Positions 30,733 to 39,236 of a stretch of 43,967 nucleotides of DNA are shown piece by piece; the stretch's first letter is position 1; each line of letters begins with the position of its first letter. The notes below the pieces were generated by a model, which saw nothing but the letters and a program-made list of their open reading frames with translations, searched no databases and was not told where the DNA came from. Position numbers and translations under genes: made by a program. The stretch is from a virus: the IMG/VR virus record IMGVR_UViG_3300035698_001761, positions 1-43,967 of that record. One strand, given 5' to 3'.

Positions 30733-31458
30733 ATGTATATGAACGCAGAAGACATACCGGGAATTTATGCCATTACTAATTTAGTGAATGGTAAAAGATA
30801 TATTGGTAGTTCTATTAATGTAAGAACAAGAATAGAGCATCACGAGAGACAACTCGTGGGTGATAGACATGAAAATAAACATCTTCAAAGGGCATGGAAT
30901 AAATATGGGGGGGATGTATTTGTATTTGATGTTATTCAGTTATGTCTCATAAATGAACTTTTAGATAAAGAACAGAAATGGATAGACGCTGGAGATAATC
31001 TATATAATATTTGTCCCTATGCGGGATCTGCACTAGGAAGAGTTTGCACTGAAGAGCATAAAGAGAATATTAGAAAAGCTCAAATAGGACACCCCGTTTC
31101 AGATGAATCCAGAGAGAAGATGAGTAAAGCAAAACTCGGAAAGCCTAATTGGTTCGTAAATAGCAAAAAAGGTGATACTGAATACTGGGAAAGCATAGGA
31201 TTTACACAGAAGGGGAGGAAGCATACTGAAGAATCAAAAAGAAAAATATCCGAAGGCAGAAAAGGCAAAGGAATTGGATTAGCTAATTCAGCAAAACTAA
31301 AAGAAGTTGATGTCTATAAAATAAAAGCACTATACAGAACAGGAGAATATACTCAATGTGATCTTGCTAGCAAATTCGGAGTAAAACAAAGTGCTATATC
31401 TGATATAGTAAATAATAAATCTTGGAACAATTATAAAAATATAACACCATGTCACTGA
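30733..31458 (+). CDS. GIY-YIG homing endonuclease with NUMOD repeats
   Basis: About 241 residues from ATG 30733 (30739 is also possible); an earlier ATG at 30718 lies in the terminator loop. GIYAITNLVNGKRYIGSS is the GIY-YIG core with IEHHERQL following; LQRAWNKYGGDVFVFDVIQL and ELLDKEQKWID give the catalytic Glu region. Three NUMOD3-type repeats follow (EEHKENIRKAQIG, ESREKMSKAKLGK, EESKRKISEGRKGK), then an HTH (YTQCDLASKFGVKQSAISDI). It is A/T-rich and sits directly beside the capsid gene; its last 10 bases overlap the next gene. Confidence 0.92.
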   Translation: MYMNAEDIPGIYAITNLVNGKRYIGSSINVRTRIEHHERQLVGDRHENKHLQRAWNKYGGDVFVFDVIQLCLINELLDKEQKWIDAGDNLYNICPYAGSALGRVCTEEHKENIRKAQIGHPVSDESREKMSKAKLGKPNWFVNSKKGDTEYWESIGFTQKGRKHTEESKRKISEGRKGKGIGLANSAKLKEVDVYKIKALYRTGEYTQCDLASKFGVKQSAISDIVNNKSWNNYKNITPCH

Positions 31459-32582
31459 TTATAAGTACATTATATGACTGTTACGATTACATAGTAGGAC
31501 TTTCACAAACCACTTGTACGTGCGAAGATCCTAAAACTAACTTTACACTAGACTATAACACAAGCTACTCAGGGCTGTTCATTGACGAGCTAGAGCCGCT
31601 GAACGTTCTCTCAGGGCTTGAGAACTGCACAGACGATGTGTGGGATATAATGAACCGCTCACGGGATAACGCTATAAAGAACTTCGTGAGTGATGGCACA
31701 CGAGAGCTAATAAAACACAACAAGCTACGCACACAACCTTGGAAGGGCGTGATAGGACGTAGGACGAACAAATCAGACAGGACACTATCCACCACTTATG
31801 CAGGGCTTCACATTATCTGTAAAAGGATAGTAGGAGGTAAGCTAACTATTAAAAAGCTATATACGGCCTTTAACTTTACGGGGAACATTACCGCTACGGT
31901 GGTCGATAACATGGGAACTACGTGGGGGACGTATATTCTTAACACCACACAAGACACATGGGTAGAGAACGACATCACCGATTTAGAGCTTCCCCTGTGG
32001 AACGATCTGGTAGATAACGTAGAGTACTTTATTTATTACACAAGGGGCGCAAACCAGCCAAGAAATAACGACCTCTGTTGCAATTGTCATAAGCTAATGG
32101 CCTTCAATCCTAACAGACCGTATTATTTACGAGGACATGATGACGCTTATCGGTGGGCAGACAGCATAATGGTAGGAGGCTTCGACACCAATGACATAAC
32201 GAGATTTGAGGAGATGGACTTCAACTACGGAGGCTCTAATTTCCTAAACGGCCTTTCTATGAGTGCGGATGTAGACTGCGATATAGGTCTTGCTCTGTGT
32301 AAGGACTCTATGAACTTCCTCAGCGACCCCCTGGCTATTGCTACGGCCTATGCTGTACTGTATAAAAGTGGGGAGATATTGGCTAACTTCATTCTCAACT
32401 CTAAGAATATGTCCTTTACTAAGCTCGTGAACAGGGAGAACCTTTCGCGTGAGATGTTAGTATGGGCAGCTAAATACTTCGAGCTGATAGAATATATAGG
32501 ACTAAGCACAGACATTACCAAGTCTGACTGTTTGAAGTGCAAGGACAATTTACAGATTAACCAAGGAACGATATTCTCGTGA
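31449..32582 (+). CDS. Structural protein, probable head-tail connector region
   Basis: 377 residues, starting MSLIISTLYDCYDYIVGLSQ. Cys-rich (CTCEDP; CCNCHK near residue 210). The C-terminal third (SREMLVWAAKYFELIEYIGL; SDCLKCKDN) is helical. Place between capsid and the tail-completion-like gene points to a head-tail joining or neck role, but no family motif is recognised. The start was probably disturbed by the homing endonuclease gene, which now reads over its ATG. Confidence 0.65.
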   Translation: MSLIISTLYDCYDYIVGLSQTTCTCEDPKTNFTLDYNTSYSGLFIDELEPLNVLSGLENCTDDVWDIMNRSRDNAIKNFVSDGTRELIKHNKLRTQPWKGVIGRRTNKSDRTLSTTYAGLHIICKRIVGGKLTIKKLYTAFNFTGNITATVVDNMGTTWGTYILNTTQDTWVENDITDLELPLWNDLVDNVEYFIYYTRGANQPRNNDLCCNCHKLMAFNPNRPYYLRGHDDAYRWADSIMVGGFDTNDITRFEEMDFNYGGSNFLNGLSMSADVDCDIGLALCKDSMNFLSDPLAIATAYAVLYKSGEILANFILNSKNMSFTKLVNRENLSREMLVWAAKYFELIEYIGLSTDITKSDCLKCKDNLQINQGTIFS

Positions 32583-33184
32583 CAGCAGATGAGGCAGCAA
32601 ATAGATTTAGGGAATTAGGACGGATTATAAAGCGCGAGATTCCTGAATACATCCAAGAGATTATAGCGCATAATGCTGTCCAGATGATTCATGACAGAGT
32701 AGTGAACAGGCAGAAGAACTTTTTAGGAGGCAGCTTTTCTACATATAGCAGAAAACCAATGCTAACGAGCGGAAAGACACCAAAGAGTAAGAGAGTATGG
32801 AGAGCATTAGCTGCAAGTAAGAGGAAACGAAAGCAACTAGACTGGGTAACGATACGAAGCGGAGGGAAAAATGTCCATCTGTTTGAATTACCAGGAGGAT
32901 ATGCTGAACTAAGAAGCTGGGAGGGGTTCACTAATATACATAAGAGCTTTGAATTTACAGGGCAGATGTGGCGAGGGTTCGGAGTAAAGAGAACACGAAA
33001 GACAGCTAATGGCATAATAGTTACATTAGGAGGTAGGAATATTGAATCGCAAGAGAAAATAGACTGGAACTCTAAAAAGGCAGGTGTTTCAATAATCAAA
33101 ATCTCAGACAAAGAGCTAGAAATATTAGCTGATATGGTAGATAAAGAGATACAGCGGTACGTTAAAAAAGCAGGACTTAAATAA
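32579..33184 (+). CDS. Tail completion/neck protein-like (HK97 gp10-like)
   Basis: 201 residues, very basic, GTG start overlapping the preceding stop. The helical N-terminus (RELGRIIKREIPEYIQEIIAHN) and the segment RSWEGFTNIHKSFEFTGQMW are in the style of HK97 gp10-like and virion-morphogenesis proteins that close the head-tail joint. The family assignment is tentative. Confidence 0.62.
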   Translation: MTADEAANRFRELGRIIKREIPEYIQEIIAHNAVQMIHDRVVNRQKNFLGGSFSTYSRKPMLTSGKTPKSKRVWRALAASKRKRKQLDWVTIRSGGKNVHLFELPGGYAELRSWEGFTNIHKSFEFTGQMWRGFGVKRTRKTANGIIVTLGGRNIESQEKIDWNSKKAGVSIIKISDKELEILADMVDKEIQRYVKKAGLK

Positions 33185-33211
33185 AGAAAATCAGACATAA
33201 AAAGTAAAAAG

Positions 33212-33376
33212 ATGAAAGAGATACCACTATCGCAAGTATTATTTGCTAAGTCATCAAGGGATGAGGATACAATACATCTTATTAAATCCCATCTATCAGG
33301 CAGGCCCTCCACTGAGGTTATAGAAGGGGAACTAATGGTGTACTTAAATAAAGAAAACAGGGTAAATTTTAAATAA
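33212..33376 (+). CDS. Hypothetical 54-residue protein
   Basis: MKEIPLSQVLFAKSSRDEDT...; no match known. It is preceded by ATAAAAAGTAAAAAGATGAA, the same A-rich initiation sequence as the genes at 9028 and 9326, which supports it as translated. Confidence 0.58.
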   Translation: MKEIPLSQVLFAKSSRDEDTIHLIKSHLSGRPSTEVIEGELMVYLNKENRVNFK

Positions 33377-33405
33377 GATAATGGAAAACATAATGGACTG
33401 GTAAA

Positions 33406-34740
33406 ATGATATACAAGATAGCAGAACTTTTACGAGACGAGATTTCAGGCTTAAACTTCGTGGAGATAGCCGCAGGGTTAGCGAAGCCTCACATTTTACG
33501 GAATAACGCTACCGAGATAGATGCCGATGAGCCGGGGATGGTAGATAATGTAGTACCTATGGCTTATAACGATCTAGGATTAGTGTGTGAGGAGGGTGAT
33601 CTTTATGCTTTAGTCCCCGACACTAAGAAGAAGTCAATAGTATGGTGGGAGGATTTAGGTGTAGAGATGGTCGAAGAAACAACGTATTACTATCAGTGCA
33701 GAGCTAATCTTATGTGTGTAGGGTGGTGGAATCTACCACTAATTAACGAGACATTAAAAGACCCTTCTTTGATTGTGGCTAATATCATACAGGCTATCCC
33801 TGAGAGGCTTGCAAATGTGGATTACATCTCGCAGATACGAGTATCTTTTGCAGGTGAAGAGCCTAGTGGCTCAGACGTAGTAGGCAAGTACACATTTAAC
33901 GAGGCAGAGAACCAGTTTGCTACTTATCCTTATGCGGTAACGGGAATAAATTTCTCAGTAGACTTCGCCTTTGGAAAGAACTGTGTTGACTGCATGCCTA
34001 TTATAGCATCTACATGCCCTCCTGCGATGAATGTATCTGAAGAGTTTGAGCTTCTTGATCTCGTTGTTGTGGGTACGAGGAAGATCACTATATCCCTAAG
34101 ACTCCCTGCGGGTAAGAGCGCACGTATAATCTGGGGAGATGACGATTGTACAGTAACAGAGGTTACCGGAGGGACTGCCGTGAGTAATATAAGCCCAGAA
34201 TATGCTACCGGGACGCACGAAATAAGATTAGTTGGGGATTATGAAGATATAACATACATCTCTTTAGGTAATAACGCTGGAGCTGGGACGTACGTCTTTA
34301 CTAAAGACATCTCTACATGGGTAATATTCACAGACCTCACGGACTTGAGGGTTATTAATGGCGTTCCCTCGGTAGGGCTTACGGGTGATGTTTCTTTATT
34401 GGCATCATTTCCTCTTTTAGAAGATTGTTTTATATGGAATACAGGACTCACGGGGGACATGAATGTAATAAGTAATTTCGCTAGTATCACACAGTGGAAC
34501 TCTTCTAATACGGATTTAGCTTATACTACGGCAGTACTCTTAGATTATAACGACGGGGTGTCTTTTGAGATAACCAACATGGGACTAACCACAATAGAGA
34601 TAGACCAGTTCTTTATTGACATGGATACAGGGCTTGGAGATAACGGTTTTATTGTTTATTCGGTAGGTAACTCTGCTCCCTCTGTGGCTTCGGCAGCAGC
34701 GAGGGCATCATTAGTATTAAAAGGATGGGGATTATTTTAG
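33406..34740 (+). CDS. Tail-associated protein with PKD-like WGD region and leucine-rich repeats
   Basis: 444 residues. The first 190 residues look structural (MIYKIAELLRDEISGLNFVE at the start). From about residue 215 a new part begins: ISLRLPAGKSARIIWGDDD is like the WGDG strand of PKD/Ig-type surface domains, then irregular leucine-rich-type steps follow (ITYISLGNNAG; LTDLRVINGVPSVGLTGDVS; SFPLLEDCFIWNTGLTGDMN). Such add-on domains in phage proteins often bind surface carbohydrate. It could be a tail completion protein carrying a host-contact domain. Confidence 0.62.
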   Translation: MIYKIAELLRDEISGLNFVEIAAGLAKPHILRNNATEIDADEPGMVDNVVPMAYNDLGLVCEEGDLYALVPDTKKKSIVWWEDLGVEMVEETTYYYQCRANLMCVGWWNLPLINETLKDPSLIVANIIQAIPERLANVDYISQIRVSFAGEEPSGSDVVGKYTFNEAENQFATYPYAVTGINFSVDFAFGKNCVDCMPIIASTCPPAMNVSEEFELLDLVVVGTRKITISLRLPAGKSARIIWGDDDCTVTEVTGGTAVSNISPEYATGTHEIRLVGDYEDITYISLGNNAGAGTYVFTKDISTWVIFTDLTDLRVINGVPSVGLTGDVSLLASFPLLEDCFIWNTGLTGDMNVISNFASITQWNSSNTDLAYTTAVLLDYNDGVSFEITNMGLTTIEIDQFFIDMDTGLGDNGFIVYSVGNSAPSVASAAARASLVLKGWGLF

Positions 34741-35018
34741 AATATAGCGTATTCATAGCAGTCTTCGCAGTAGTGTTCTCGTGCATCCTAATGGACGAGG
34801 GTATGATATTCGGCTGGTACAGCAAGTTAATAGGTAGGCTCCCAGAGTGGCTTAGAAATCCTCTAGGAAGGTGTGCTTATTGCTTCGGTGGGCAGATCGC
34901 TTTATGGTATTATTTCTTGTTGGAAGACTATAACTTTTTCAGGCATATTATTTTTATCTCGATGACTATTTTTATTATTCATATAACAATGTTTATTTAT
35001 GAGCGAACAATCAGTTAA
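34725..35018 (+). CDS. Small multi-pass membrane protein
   Basis: 97 residues with about three hydrophobic segments (VFIAVFAVVFSCILM; GGQIALWYYFLL; IIFISMTIFIIHITMFIY). A CAYC pair lies just before the second one (LGRCAYCFGGQ). It sits in the tail module, overlapping the genes on both sides, so it is probably produced late. A holin-like role is possible; a role in tail or injection is also possible. No family recognised for certain. Confidence 0.62.
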   Translation: MGIILEYSVFIAVFAVVFSCILMDEGMIFGWYSKLIGRLPEWLRNPLGRCAYCFGGQIALWYYFLLEDYNFFRHIIFISMTIFIIHITMFIYERTIS

Positions 35019-35517
35019 AAGACTGCCCCTCGATGCCAAGTACTTCGAGGCTAACGGTAAGAAGTACCACGTATCTAAGATGCTCTCCGTAGAGAGGTGG
35101 AGGCAGTACGAAGACTTGCAACCGCTATTGGGATTCGGGCGTAACTTCCAGAGTCTTTTTGATTCAGTAAAGAAAGCATACGAGGCTCTGCAACATCCTA
35201 AGATAGCAGATGCTTCGGTTACTTTGCATAATATCCTCTTAGGGATTAAGGAAAAGCTAGACCAGAGGCACGACCCAGCCTTGCAGATATGTGCCTTGTT
35301 TGTGAATGCTGAAGGTGAGAACGAGAAAGTATATGACGAGGAGGTAATGAAATCCAAGATAGATGACTGGCAGAAGGAGGGCTATGCCATACAGGATTTT
35401 TTTACATTGGCTTGGAACTTAGTTCCAGGCTTTATAGACATCTACAAGGACGATTTGAAAGATATTTCGAGCCATACGAAGGAGAAGAAACCTACTGGAT
35501 CGAAAAGCAAAAAATGA
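34999..35517 (+). CDS. Tail assembly chaperone (G-like)
   Basis: 172 residues, helical, directly upstream of the small T-like frame and the tape measure gene, the usual place of tail assembly chaperones. Its tail is basic (SSHTKEKKPTGSKSKK). The gene ends in AAA AAA TGA, and the following frame is in -1 phase, so a fraction of ribosomes could slip at 35509-35514 to make a longer G-T fusion. The function rests on order and size. Confidence 0.7.
   Translation: MSEQSVKRLPLDAKYFEANGKKYHVSKMLSVERWRQYEDLQPLLGFGRNFQSLFDSVKKAYEALQHPKIADASVTLHNILLGIKEKLDQRHDPALQICALFVNAEGENEKVYDEEVMKSKIDDWQKEGYAIQDFFTLAWNLVPGFIDIYKDDLKDISSHTKEKKPTGSKSKK
35508..35517 (+). promoter_or_regulatory. Candidate -1 frameshift site
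   Basis: C AAA AAA TGA: six A in the 0 frame directly before the stop. A one-base slip back continues as ATG AAA CGT in the downstream frame. The -1 frame is open from about 35412. Confidence 0.45.
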
Positions 35518-35657
35518 AACGTGACTTGTTTTGGACAGGTCTTCTGACGAGGATAGCCAAGCAGGGAGCAGTAAGTTACATGGAGTTAAAGATTTTACCG
35601 ATAGAAGAATTTTTCTTGTTGGTTATGGAGTATGAAAAAACAATGAGCGATGGCTAA
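35514..35657 (+). CDS. Tail assembly chaperone T-like frame
   Basis: 47 residues from ATG 35514 (MKRDLFWTGLLTRIAKQGAV), overlapping the previous stop by ATGA. The frame extends upstream to 35412, as expected of the T part of a G-T frameshift product. The tape measure gene starts in its last codons. It is either a separate small protein or the C-terminal part of the fusion. Confidence 0.6.
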   Translation: MKRDLFWTGLLTRIAKQGAVSYMELKILPIEEFFLLVMEYEKTMSDG

Positions 35658-37608
35658 TGTAGAACTCAATATAAAAGCGCAGGTAGCAGGTCTTAATAAG
35701 GGACTCACTAAGACGCAGAAGCAAATGAAGGACTTGCAAACTCAGTCTAATAAGACGAGCAAAACCATGCAGACCAATATGCAACAGACTTCTAAGGTTG
35801 CTGGTGACTTAAAGGGTGCTTTGGCTGGAGTCTTCGCTATCGGTACGGCGGTACGGCTAGGTAAAGAAATAATTGCAGTAAGGGCAGAGTTCGAGAAGTT
35901 TGATGCTATATTAAGAGTGGCATTAGGCAGCGCAGAGGCAGCAAGTAGAGAGTTTGATAAGATTAAACAATTCGCAGCTACCACACCATTTTCAGTTAGG
36001 GAGTTAACGGAGGCTTTTGTTAAGCTGACTAGCTTTGGGTTAAAGCCAACAACAGAACAAATGAGGTCTATGGGTGATGTGGCCGCTTTAGCTGGGAAGG
36101 ATTTTCTTTCTCTAGCACAAGCCATAACAGGAGCAGCGACAGGCGAGTTTGATATGCTCAAGCAGTTTAATATTCTGGCTAGGAAAGAAGGCGATAAGGT
36201 TAAATTATTATTCAAGGGAATAACACAAGAGGTTGATTTTAATGGAGCAGCAATCAGGGATGCTATTGTGGAATTTGGGGAGATGGAAGGTGTCATGGGT
36301 ACGATGAAAGAAATTTCAGAGACTCTCGGAGGACAGTTATCTATGTTGGGTGATAGCACTACCCTTCTAGCAAACGCTTTGGGCGAGATGTCTGGGGATA
36401 CTGTAGGCGATGGGATTGCTGTTATCAAAAATCTCGCTGATATTCTGAGGGAATTAACCGAATTGCGGGAGAACGATAGTGGTGCTTTAAAGATACTCCA
36501 ACAATTAAATCTAAGGGTAGCACAGTTTGTACCGTTACTTAGGCCCATACAAGCCCTTAAACTAGGACTTGAGAGCCTTGGAATAATTACAGGAGAGATT
36601 GCAGGTGCATTTGCAGATGGAGATGACTCAATGGAAGACTCAATGAGTAGGTTTAATAGAATAATAGAAGAGACTAATAAGAACACCGAGGATGAAGTAG
36701 AGACTATTGGTACATTACAGGAGTCACTGAAGGGATTACAAGAAGACCTTAAAAATACAAGCACAGAAGACGAAGCCGGGATAGCTATAATAAACAGAAA
36801 AATAACAGCTCTTAAAGAAGAGATAGCGGCTCTGTTAAAGTTGGGAGAAGTACAAAAGATTACCCAGATTAAAGAAAAAGATGAGCCAGATATTGATGCT
36901 CAATTAGCTAAAGATAATGCTGATTTTATCTTAGGAGTAGAGAAAGAGTCTGCCGATAAAATGAAAGTCATTGATAATGAGATTGCGCAAAGTAAAGAAA
37001 ACGAGATAAATCAGACATTGGATTTAGAACTAGCCGCAAATCAGGCAAAGATAGACTCAGCTAACTCGGTCTTTGATATATTTAGCACACTCGCTAAAGA
37101 CAATGCAGAATTACAACAGGCTATACAGATAGGACAGGCGATAATGAATGGAGCGTTAGGGATAACAAAGACAGCCGGAGAGCTGGGTTATCCAGCAGCT
37201 ATACCCTTCCAGATTGCTTTAGCACTTCAGACACTTGCCCAAATAGCTATTATAAGGTCAGAGAAGTTTGAGAGTGGTGGCTTTGACGTACTCTCAGGGC
37301 GCAGACATGCACAAGGTGGAGTAATGATAGGAATGGGCGAAGAGGCAGAGGACGGTGAGGGGCGTTCTATCTTCTCACGAAAAGCGATGAGAAAGTATGG
37401 CAAGTTTCTACCCGCTTTCACTAAAGAAATTAACGAGGGTAACTTCGATGTCACAGACGGTAATGCTTATGCCTTTAACTATGATGACTCACGAAGCGTA
37501 GGTAAACTGGAAGCTATAAGAGAACTCCTTTCCAAACCCGATACAACATACGAGAACGGCTACCGGATAGAGACACGCAAAGGACAAAGGACAAAGATAA
37601 AAGTATGA
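35650..37608 (+). CDS. Tape measure protein
   Basis: 652 residues. Helical N-terminus (LNKGLTKTQKQMKDLQTQSN), a conserved-type tape measure stretch (FDAILRVALGSAEAASREF, KQFAATTPFSVRELTEAFVK, LTSFGLKPTTEQMRSMGDVA), and a hydrophobic C-terminal region (YPAAIPFQIALALQTLAQIA) before a Gly-rich end (SGGFDVLSGRRHAQGGVMIG). It sets tail length; at about 0.15 nm per residue the tail would be near 100 nm. The protein also goes into the host with the DNA in many phages. A 340-codon antisense frame here is a shadow. Confidence 0.92.
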   Translation: MANVELNIKAQVAGLNKGLTKTQKQMKDLQTQSNKTSKTMQTNMQQTSKVAGDLKGALAGVFAIGTAVRLGKEIIAVRAEFEKFDAILRVALGSAEAASREFDKIKQFAATTPFSVRELTEAFVKLTSFGLKPTTEQMRSMGDVAALAGKDFLSLAQAITGAATGEFDMLKQFNILARKEGDKVKLLFKGITQEVDFNGAAIRDAIVEFGEMEGVMGTMKEISETLGGQLSMLGDSTTLLANALGEMSGDTVGDGIAVIKNLADILRELTELRENDSGALKILQQLNLRVAQFVPLLRPIQALKLGLESLGIITGEIAGAFADGDDSMEDSMSRFNRIIEETNKNTEDEVETIGTLQESLKGLQEDLKNTSTEDEAGIAIINRKITALKEEIAALLKLGEVQKITQIKEKDEPDIDAQLAKDNADFILGVEKESADKMKVIDNEIAQSKENEINQTLDLELAANQAKIDSANSVFDIFSTLAKDNAELQQAIQIGQAIMNGALGITKTAGELGYPAAIPFQIALALQTLAQIAIIRSEKFESGGFDVLSGRRHAQGGVMIGMGEEAEDGEGRSIFSRKAMRKYGKFLPAFTKEINEGNFDVTDGNAYAFNYDDSRSVGKLEAIRELLSKPDTTYENGYRIETRKGQRTKIKV

Positions 37609-39116
37609 ACTATTCATATACATTAGGAGGCATAGACGTAAATCCAAGAGGTGAGTGGACAATATCTAACGAGCAGGGTGTAGGACAGATATTCTTCCGC
37701 AGGAAACTTCAAGGGGATTTAACCTTTATAGGTGCTGACTATGACCTGATAATGGCTTCGAGTGATTGCGATGTTCTGGAGTTTAAGATATTTTGCGGTG
37801 TTACTGAGTTCTGGGAAGGTAAGTTTAAGTTCCCCTACGACTTTGACATAGACCTAGACTCGTGCGTGTGCGTGGGTACGCCTGAAGTGGTTGATGAGTA
37901 TTCATGTATTATGGATAACTACTTAAAGGAATACCCGATAGCTGTTGGTGCTGCTGGGGTGCAACCTATTATTAATGACTGTGCCGCAGGTCCTTTACAT
38001 ACCCTCCCCTTTTCCTATCCACTAGGGACACCCGGCAACGGCTCAACAGATGGACACTTAAACAGCCTCCTAAATAGTGCTAGGATGAGCTGCGCTATAA
38101 ACCTACGTAGTTCTTTTTTGTGGCGTGAGGCTTTTCCTAACGGTACGGCTTATCCTTATGGGGTGAACAACTACGTCACGGCTGCTGCAAATAGACTCGA
38201 ATATATTTATATATGTACAAATACTTCAATGCGTTTAAGCCTTGGGGGTACTCTATGCGAGGGGGATAATTATTTTACCTTCAAAGAGTATGAGGATTTA
38301 TTAAGGAATTGGTTTAATGCTTACTGGTACATCGACCAAAATGGTGATTTCCGTATTGAGCATATCAGCTTTTTCGATGCCGCCTTTCCTCATAGTGATT
38401 TTGAAACGGGGATAAACCTCAAAACATTAATAGCAAACAATAAACTAAGTTACGCTTTCAGGAGGAATAAGTACACTTACGAAACGGGTATGCTCTACGA
38501 CCAGGAAACGTGGTCTATGCAACATTACTACGGAGATGGAATACTGACAGGCTTGGAGGGTGGTGCTGCTCACGATAGGGATTTTCAGGGAGTACCTATT
38601 TTTTACGGAGCGGCAGTAGATCAGAAGTCAGACTGTGTGCCGGGGGTATTTAAAGAGGCTGAATTAGCTACGCCTAAATTTTGGTCAGACATTACATGGG
38701 CTTGGGGCATAGCTACTCCGGCAATTAATGCCGCAGGATCAGGAGAGCCAGATACATTAGGCTGTCCGGGGATGTGTTTATTAGATGTCGATACTGCCGG
38801 AGCGAATCACATAGTCTGTGAAGCGCAGATAATAGGGGCTGTTGGGAATATGATGAACCGACACCACAGCATAGCCAAACTACAAGACTATTACATGCAA
38901 TATAACCGGATATTCTTAACAGGGAATATGAATGAGGGGGATGTTACGACCTTCCTCACAGAGATACGTAAGAAGCTGCAAGAGGCGATAGAATTTGAGA
39001 GGTGTTGCTCAACAGAGTTTGATCCTTTAGACTTCGTAGAGACAGAGCTAGGCAGCGGAAGAGTGAAGGCAGCAACAGAGAAAATGAGAAGTATTGAACT
39101 AGAACTATTATACTAA
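37605..39116 (+). CDS. Distal tail/baseplate protein
   Basis: 503 residues directly after the tape measure gene (ATGA overlap), the usual place of distal tail proteins. The start MNYSYTLGGIDVNPRGEWTI and later FRIEHISFFDAAFPHSDFET resemble tail proteins of Bacteroidota phages. It has many Cys (CVCVG, CCSTEF) and a beta-rich middle. The exact family is not recognised. Confidence 0.7.
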   Translation: MNYSYTLGGIDVNPRGEWTISNEQGVGQIFFRRKLQGDLTFIGADYDLIMASSDCDVLEFKIFCGVTEFWEGKFKFPYDFDIDLDSCVCVGTPEVVDEYSCIMDNYLKEYPIAVGAAGVQPIINDCAAGPLHTLPFSYPLGTPGNGSTDGHLNSLLNSARMSCAINLRSSFLWREAFPNGTAYPYGVNNYVTAAANRLEYIYICTNTSMRLSLGGTLCEGDNYFTFKEYEDLLRNWFNAYWYIDQNGDFRIEHISFFDAAFPHSDFETGINLKTLIANNKLSYAFRRNKYTYETGMLYDQETWSMQHYYGDGILTGLEGGAAHDRDFQGVPIFYGAAVDQKSDCVPGVFKEAELATPKFWSDITWAWGIATPAINAAGSGEPDTLGCPGMCLLDVDTAGANHIVCEAQIIGAVGNMMNRHHSIAKLQDYYMQYNRIFLTGNMNEGDVTTFLTEIRKKLQEAIEFERCCSTEFDPLDFVETELGSGRVKAATEKMRSIELELLY

Positions 39117-39235
39117 TGGCAAAAGGAACACCTAAAAAAGACGGAAGCGGCAAAGGAACGAGAGCCAATCAGGGTAGGGAAGGATGTAAGAAACCTAATC
39201 CTAGAGGCTGTGGACGTAATATAAATAAGAAATAA
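39116..39235 (+). CDS. Tiny Lys/Gly-rich protein
   Basis: 39 residues, MAKGTPKKDGSGKGTRANQG..., with two Cys near the end. It starts on the last base of the previous stop (TAATG) and is followed by the next ATG one base after its own stop. Small proteins with this MAKGTPK...GKGTRANxGR wording are common in Bacteroidota phage tail modules. Function unknown. Confidence 0.72.
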   Translation: MAKGTPKKDGSGKGTRANQGREGCKKPNPRGCGRNINKK

Positions 39236-39236
39236 A

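Noticed and set aside
32689-33312. 207-codon antisense frame
   Set aside because: Shadow of the basic neck-type gene and the small gene after it; no motif and no start context.
35742-36764. 340-codon antisense frame
   Set aside because: It lies wholly within the tape measure gene on the other strand; its Ser/Leu/Ile-rich composition is what a helical gene gives when read backwards.
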